Assembly: GCA_013695075.1 (NCBI GenBank)
Contig: JACDBE010000140.1
Location: 1-7,501, forward strand
Direction: 5' to 3'
Source of the DNA: Acidimicrobiia bacterium
Lineage (GTDB): Bacteria; Actinomycetota; Acidimicrobiia; Spongiisociales; UBA5794
DNA length: 7,501 nucleotides
The position numbers and the translations under genes were made by a program. Numbering within the stretch: the first letter of the stretch is position 1; every line of letters begins with the position of its first letter. Shown piece after piece: positions 6,930 through 7,501 of this stretch. The notes below the pieces were generated by a model. The model worked only from the letters and a program-made list of their open reading frames with translations. It had not been told where the DNA came from and made no database searches.

Positions 6930-6962
6930 CTTTCACGTTCGTTTTACGACGCCTTTACCCGG
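6930..6962 (+). promoter_or_regulatory. Three 11-bp direct repeats resembling a PHO box
   Basis: CTTTCACGTTC, GTTTTACGACG and CCTTTACCCGG follow one another without gaps at exactly 11-base spacing and share TTYAC at positions 3-7. A further TTCAC (6919-6923) lies just upstream, out of phase by two. Contiguous 11-bp direct repeats with a TTCAC-like core are the form of PhoB/PhoP/RegX3-type response-regulator sites in bacteria. The block ends 19 bases before ATG 6982, close to where the -35 region of that gene would be. No phosphate regulon gene is visible here, so the regulator identity is inferred. Confidence 0.45.
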
Positions 6963-6969
6963 ACGATTC

Positions 6970-6975
6970 CAAGCT
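6970..6975 (+). promoter_or_regulatory. Weak -10-like hexamer before the small zinc-ribbon gene
   Basis: CAAGCT keeps only A2 and T6 of the -10 consensus, but it ends six bases before ATG 6982 and seven bases after the direct repeats. Such an activator-dependent promoter could make a leaderless transcript. The GGAG at 6976-6979 is only two bases from the ATG, too close to be a normal ribosome binding site. Confidence 0.25.
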
Positions 6976-6981
6976 GGAGCC

Positions 6982-7185
6982 ATGAGCGACTCAACCGCAC
7001 TCATCGGAACCAAGGTATCGGGACGCCGCCGCCGCCCCAAGGCCGTGGACGGGCTGCGGGTCTGCTCCTCGCCGAGGTGCTCCACCCGACTGTCCCGGTA
7101 CAACCGCAATGGGACCTGCTACATGCACAGCCCCATCACCTTTCCCAGGGTCCGGGGACGCGACATACCCGTCGTCGACGTCTGA
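6982..7185 (+). CDS. Small zinc-ribbon-like protein, 67 aa, unknown function
   Basis: The frame is open further upstream, but ATG 6982 is the likely start: it follows an intergenic promoter-like region, whereas an earlier start would overlap the EEP gene. The product has a basic N-terminal patch RRRRPK (15-20), then a potential metal site Cys28-x4-Cys33-x12-Cys46-x2-His49 enclosing TRLSRYN, and ends FPRVRGRDIPVVDV. The TxLSRYN segment between Cys pairs resembles zinc ribbons found in small actinobacterial proteins and in some of their helix-turn-helix regulators, where the last ligands are Cys-x2-Cys. Here the last ligand is His. A zinc-dependent nucleic-acid or protein contact is plausible but not demonstrated. 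I do not recognise a named family. The next gene begins 11 bases after the stop, so they are probably co-transcribed. Confidence 0.75.
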   Translation: MSDSTALIGTKVSGRRRRPKAVDGLRVCSSPRCSTRLSRYNRNGTCYMHSPITFPRVRGRDIPVVDV

Positions 7186-7196
7186 ACGGCGACCCG

Positions 7197-7501
7197 ATGG
7201 GCCCCATGGACCGCAACCAACCCGAGATCGTCGAGCGTCTGGCCCCCACAGGGACCAGGCTGCCGGTGTGGTACCGGCTCCCCGACCAGCCACCGTTGGC
7301 GGCCCACGAAGACCCGTACCCGGACGACCCGTACTCTGACCAGTCGCTCGCCGACGAAGAGATGGTTCAGACGGCCACGGTGGAAGCCGACCAGCCTGCC
7401 GACCGCACTGCCGTCATCCCCCCATTGGTCATCCCACCACAGGTCGAGCCCGGGCCCTACCGGGCAGCGCCACCATCGGACCGGCGGCGGGGCTCGTGGC
7501 T
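7197..7501 (+). CDS. Acidic Pro-rich protein, N-terminal part (3' end outside window)
   Basis: An open frame runs from ATG 7197 to the window edge (101 codons plus two bases), with G or C at most third positions, which supports real coding. A second in-frame ATG at 7206 (MDRNQPEIV) is an equally possible start; neither has a clear ribosome binding site. The visible part opens with a folded-looking stretch (EIVERLAPTGTRLPVWYRLPDQ). It then becomes acidic and Pro-rich (DPYPDDPYSD, then VIPPLVIPPQVEPGP) and ends with DRRRGSW. An arginine cluster after a disordered acidic region often precedes a membrane helix, so a cytoplasmic tail of a membrane protein is one possibility. The family is not recognisable from this part. 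It probably shares a transcript with the small zinc-ribbon gene. Confidence 0.6.
   Translation, partial: MGPMDRNQPEIVERLAPTGTRLPVWYRLPDQPPLAAHEDPYPDDPYSDQSLADEEMVQTATVEADQPADRTAVIPPLVIPPQVEPGPYRAAPPSDRRRGSW

Noticed and set aside
1..7501. CRISPR array, tRNA, rRNA or riboswitch
   Set aside because: No regularly spaced repeats, CCA-ended cloverleaf or known aptamer consensus was seen on either strand; all gaps between genes are shorter than 150 bases.

Overview
This GC-rich window looks like chromosomal DNA from an actinobacterium. Third codon positions are almost all G or C. One gene encodes a lipoprotein with a Thr/Pro-rich spacer, and three start codons sit just downstream of -10-like TANNNT or ANNNT hexamers, as in leaderless transcripts. 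The style resembles Acidimicrobiia and related lineages, but no marker gene is present to fix the taxon.

Layout: (1) Bases 2-571 (+) are the 3' part of an IS110-family transposase gene, and the end of the element lies just beyond it. (2) Bases 572-708 are a short convergent intergenic stretch packed with inverted repeats. (3) Bases 709-4256 (-) are a two-gene operon encoding the two half-transporters of a heterodimeric ABC exporter. The genes overlap by four bases. The ATPase motifs are complementary: the promoter-proximal subunit has Asp in place of the catalytic Glu, and the second subunit has a non-consensus signature. (4) Bases 4257-4398 are a divergent promoter region. An imperfect 17-bp inverted repeat lies midway between two outward -10-like elements. 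(5) Bases 4399-6890 (+) are a translationally coupled pair: a secreted beta-propeller lipoprotein, then a three-helix membrane protein with a complete endonuclease/exonuclease/phosphatase (EEP) domain predicted to face outside the cell. (6) Bases 6891-6981 are an intergenic region with three 11-bp direct repeats resembling a PHO box. (7) Bases 6982-7185 (+) encode a 67-residue protein with a Cys3His zinc-ribbon-like motif. It is followed after 11 bases by an acidic, Pro-rich protein that runs off the window.

Working together: the ABC dimer should export (or flip) an unidentified lipophilic or peptide-like compound. The lipoprotein and the membrane EEP protein probably act in the same compartment outside the cytoplasmic membrane, on an unknown phosphodiester or phosphomonoester substrate. 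No wholly new defence or mobile system is evident. The least explained parts are the lipoprotein/EEP pair, the zinc-ribbon miniprotein with its repeat-bearing promoter, and the dyad between the divergent operons.
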